The notes under the pieces are model-generated. The model did not search any database. It saw only the letters and a program-made list of their open reading frames with translations, and was not told where the DNA came from. Both the position numbers and the translations under genes were made by a program. 64,000 nucleotides of DNA from Paenalcaligenes sp035302345 (GTDB lineage: Bacteria; Pseudomonadota; Gammaproteobacteria; Burkholderiales; Burkholderiaceae_B), in the NCBI GenBank assembly GCA_035302345.1, contig DATGSS010000099.1, positions 15,639 through 79,638 of the forward strand, written 5' to 3'. This document shows, piece by piece, positions 63,797 through 64,000 of this stretch (position 1 is its first letter; each line of letters begins with the position of its first letter).

Positions 63797-64000
63797 ATGA
63801 AAACAGCACAAGAATTACGCAGCGGCAATATTATCGAGGTCAACAGCGAGCCCATGATTATCGAGCGCGCCGAATACAACAAATCAGGGCGTAACACCGC
63901 CGTCGTGCGCCTGAAATTAAAAAATCTGCTCAGTGGCTCTAACAGCGAGGTTGTGGCCAAGGCAGACGACCGATACAAGATGATCTTGCTCGAGAAAAAG
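63797..64000 (+). CDS. efp: Elongation factor P, N-terminal part (cut by window end)
   Basis: The first 68 codons of EF-P, which rescues ribosomes stalled at polyproline. The KOW-like N-terminal domain begins MKTAQELRSGNIIEV. The modification loop is NKSGRN with Arg at position 32, the rhamnosylated residue in EarP-type organisms; lysine-type EF-P has Lys34 instead. The following VVRLKLKNLLSGSNSEVV is typical. The rest lies beyond the window. Confidence 0.96.
   Translation, partial: MKTAQELRSGNIIEVNSEPMIIERAEYNKSGRNTAVVRLKLKNLLSGSNSEVVAKADDRYKMILLEKK

Noticed and set aside
1..64000. CRISPR array, prophage, insertion sequence or defence island
   Set aside because: No regular spacer repeats, transposase, integrase, attachment sites or known defence genes were seen; the gene content is core metabolism.

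Overview
The window reads as a chromosomal segment of a betaproteobacterium of the order Burkholderiales, most like the Alcaligenaceae. This rests on gene content and order, not on a database search. The main pointers are: a TctC/Bug-type tripartite tricarboxylate receptor; a phaC-phaB-phaR polyhydroxybutyrate (PHB) locus behind rluD-pgeF and divergent from bamD; odhA-odhB-lpdA-zapE; sdhCDAB-sdhE-gltA divergent from mdh-prpC-acnB with a GntR regulator between them; and earP-efp, which indicates an EF-P carrying the Arg32 rhamnosylation site. The DNA is dense, mostly single-copy housekeeping sequence. I see no rRNA, tRNA, prophage, insertion sequence or CRISPR array.

Layout. 1-4.9 kb: the 3' end of a dipeptide/oligopeptide-type ABC importer operon (two permeases, one fused double ATPase) followed by a flavin oxidoreductase. 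4.9-7.3 kb: a possible very short hairpin RNA gene, then an unusual exonuclease VII pair. Its large subunit has an added N-terminal DUF5710-like domain and its small subunit ends in an SSB-like acidic DDIPF tip. 7.5-20 kb: a mixed block with a TorF-type outer-membrane protein, ArsB with an FMN reductase, a diguanylate cyclase with two periplasmic sensor regions, an MDR oxidoreductase, an AEC transporter, small membrane proteins, a META lipoprotein, a long-chain acyl-CoA ligase and a di-haem cytochrome c peroxidase with an FNR-like box. 20.5-23.5 kb: the PHB genes. 23.7-31 kb: pgeF, rluD, bamD, a DinG/YoaA-type helicase and tex. 31-37 kb: a Tat-exported sulfide:quinone-oxidoreductase-like flavoprotein with a small membrane partner, a Bug receptor, and an operon of patatin, acetoacetate decarboxylase and 3-hydroxybutyrate dehydrogenase. 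37.4-62.3 kb: trpS and zapE, then most of the TCA cycle (odhA/odhB/lpdA, maeB, lactate permease, gltA, sdhE, sdhBADC, gntR, mdh, prpC, acnB). 62.4-64 kb: earP and the start of efp.

How the genes fit together. The 37-62 kb part is a central-carbon neighbourhood. Lactate enters through LldP, malic enzyme links malate to pyruvate, and GltA, AcnB, the 2-oxoglutarate dehydrogenase complex, succinate dehydrogenase and Mdh cover most of the cycle. The PHB genes store reducing power and acetyl units, and the bdhA/adc/patatin operon handles the C4 ketone bodies that come back from the store.

Most interesting observations: (1) the ExoVII pair with the DUF5710-like and SSB-tip additions; (2) a nearly identical palindrome (GTCTTATATAAGAC) in the gntR/mdh intergenic region and upstream of acnB, which suggests an uncharacterised GntR-controlled TCA regulon; (3) a promoter and terminator so close together at about 4.94-5.03 kb that they would make a roughly 60-nt hairpin RNA; (4) a structured leader before odhA in the position of the Burkholderiales sucA RNA motif; (5) an FNR-like site upstream of the cytochrome c peroxidase gene and an inverted repeat over a likely lldP -10 element.
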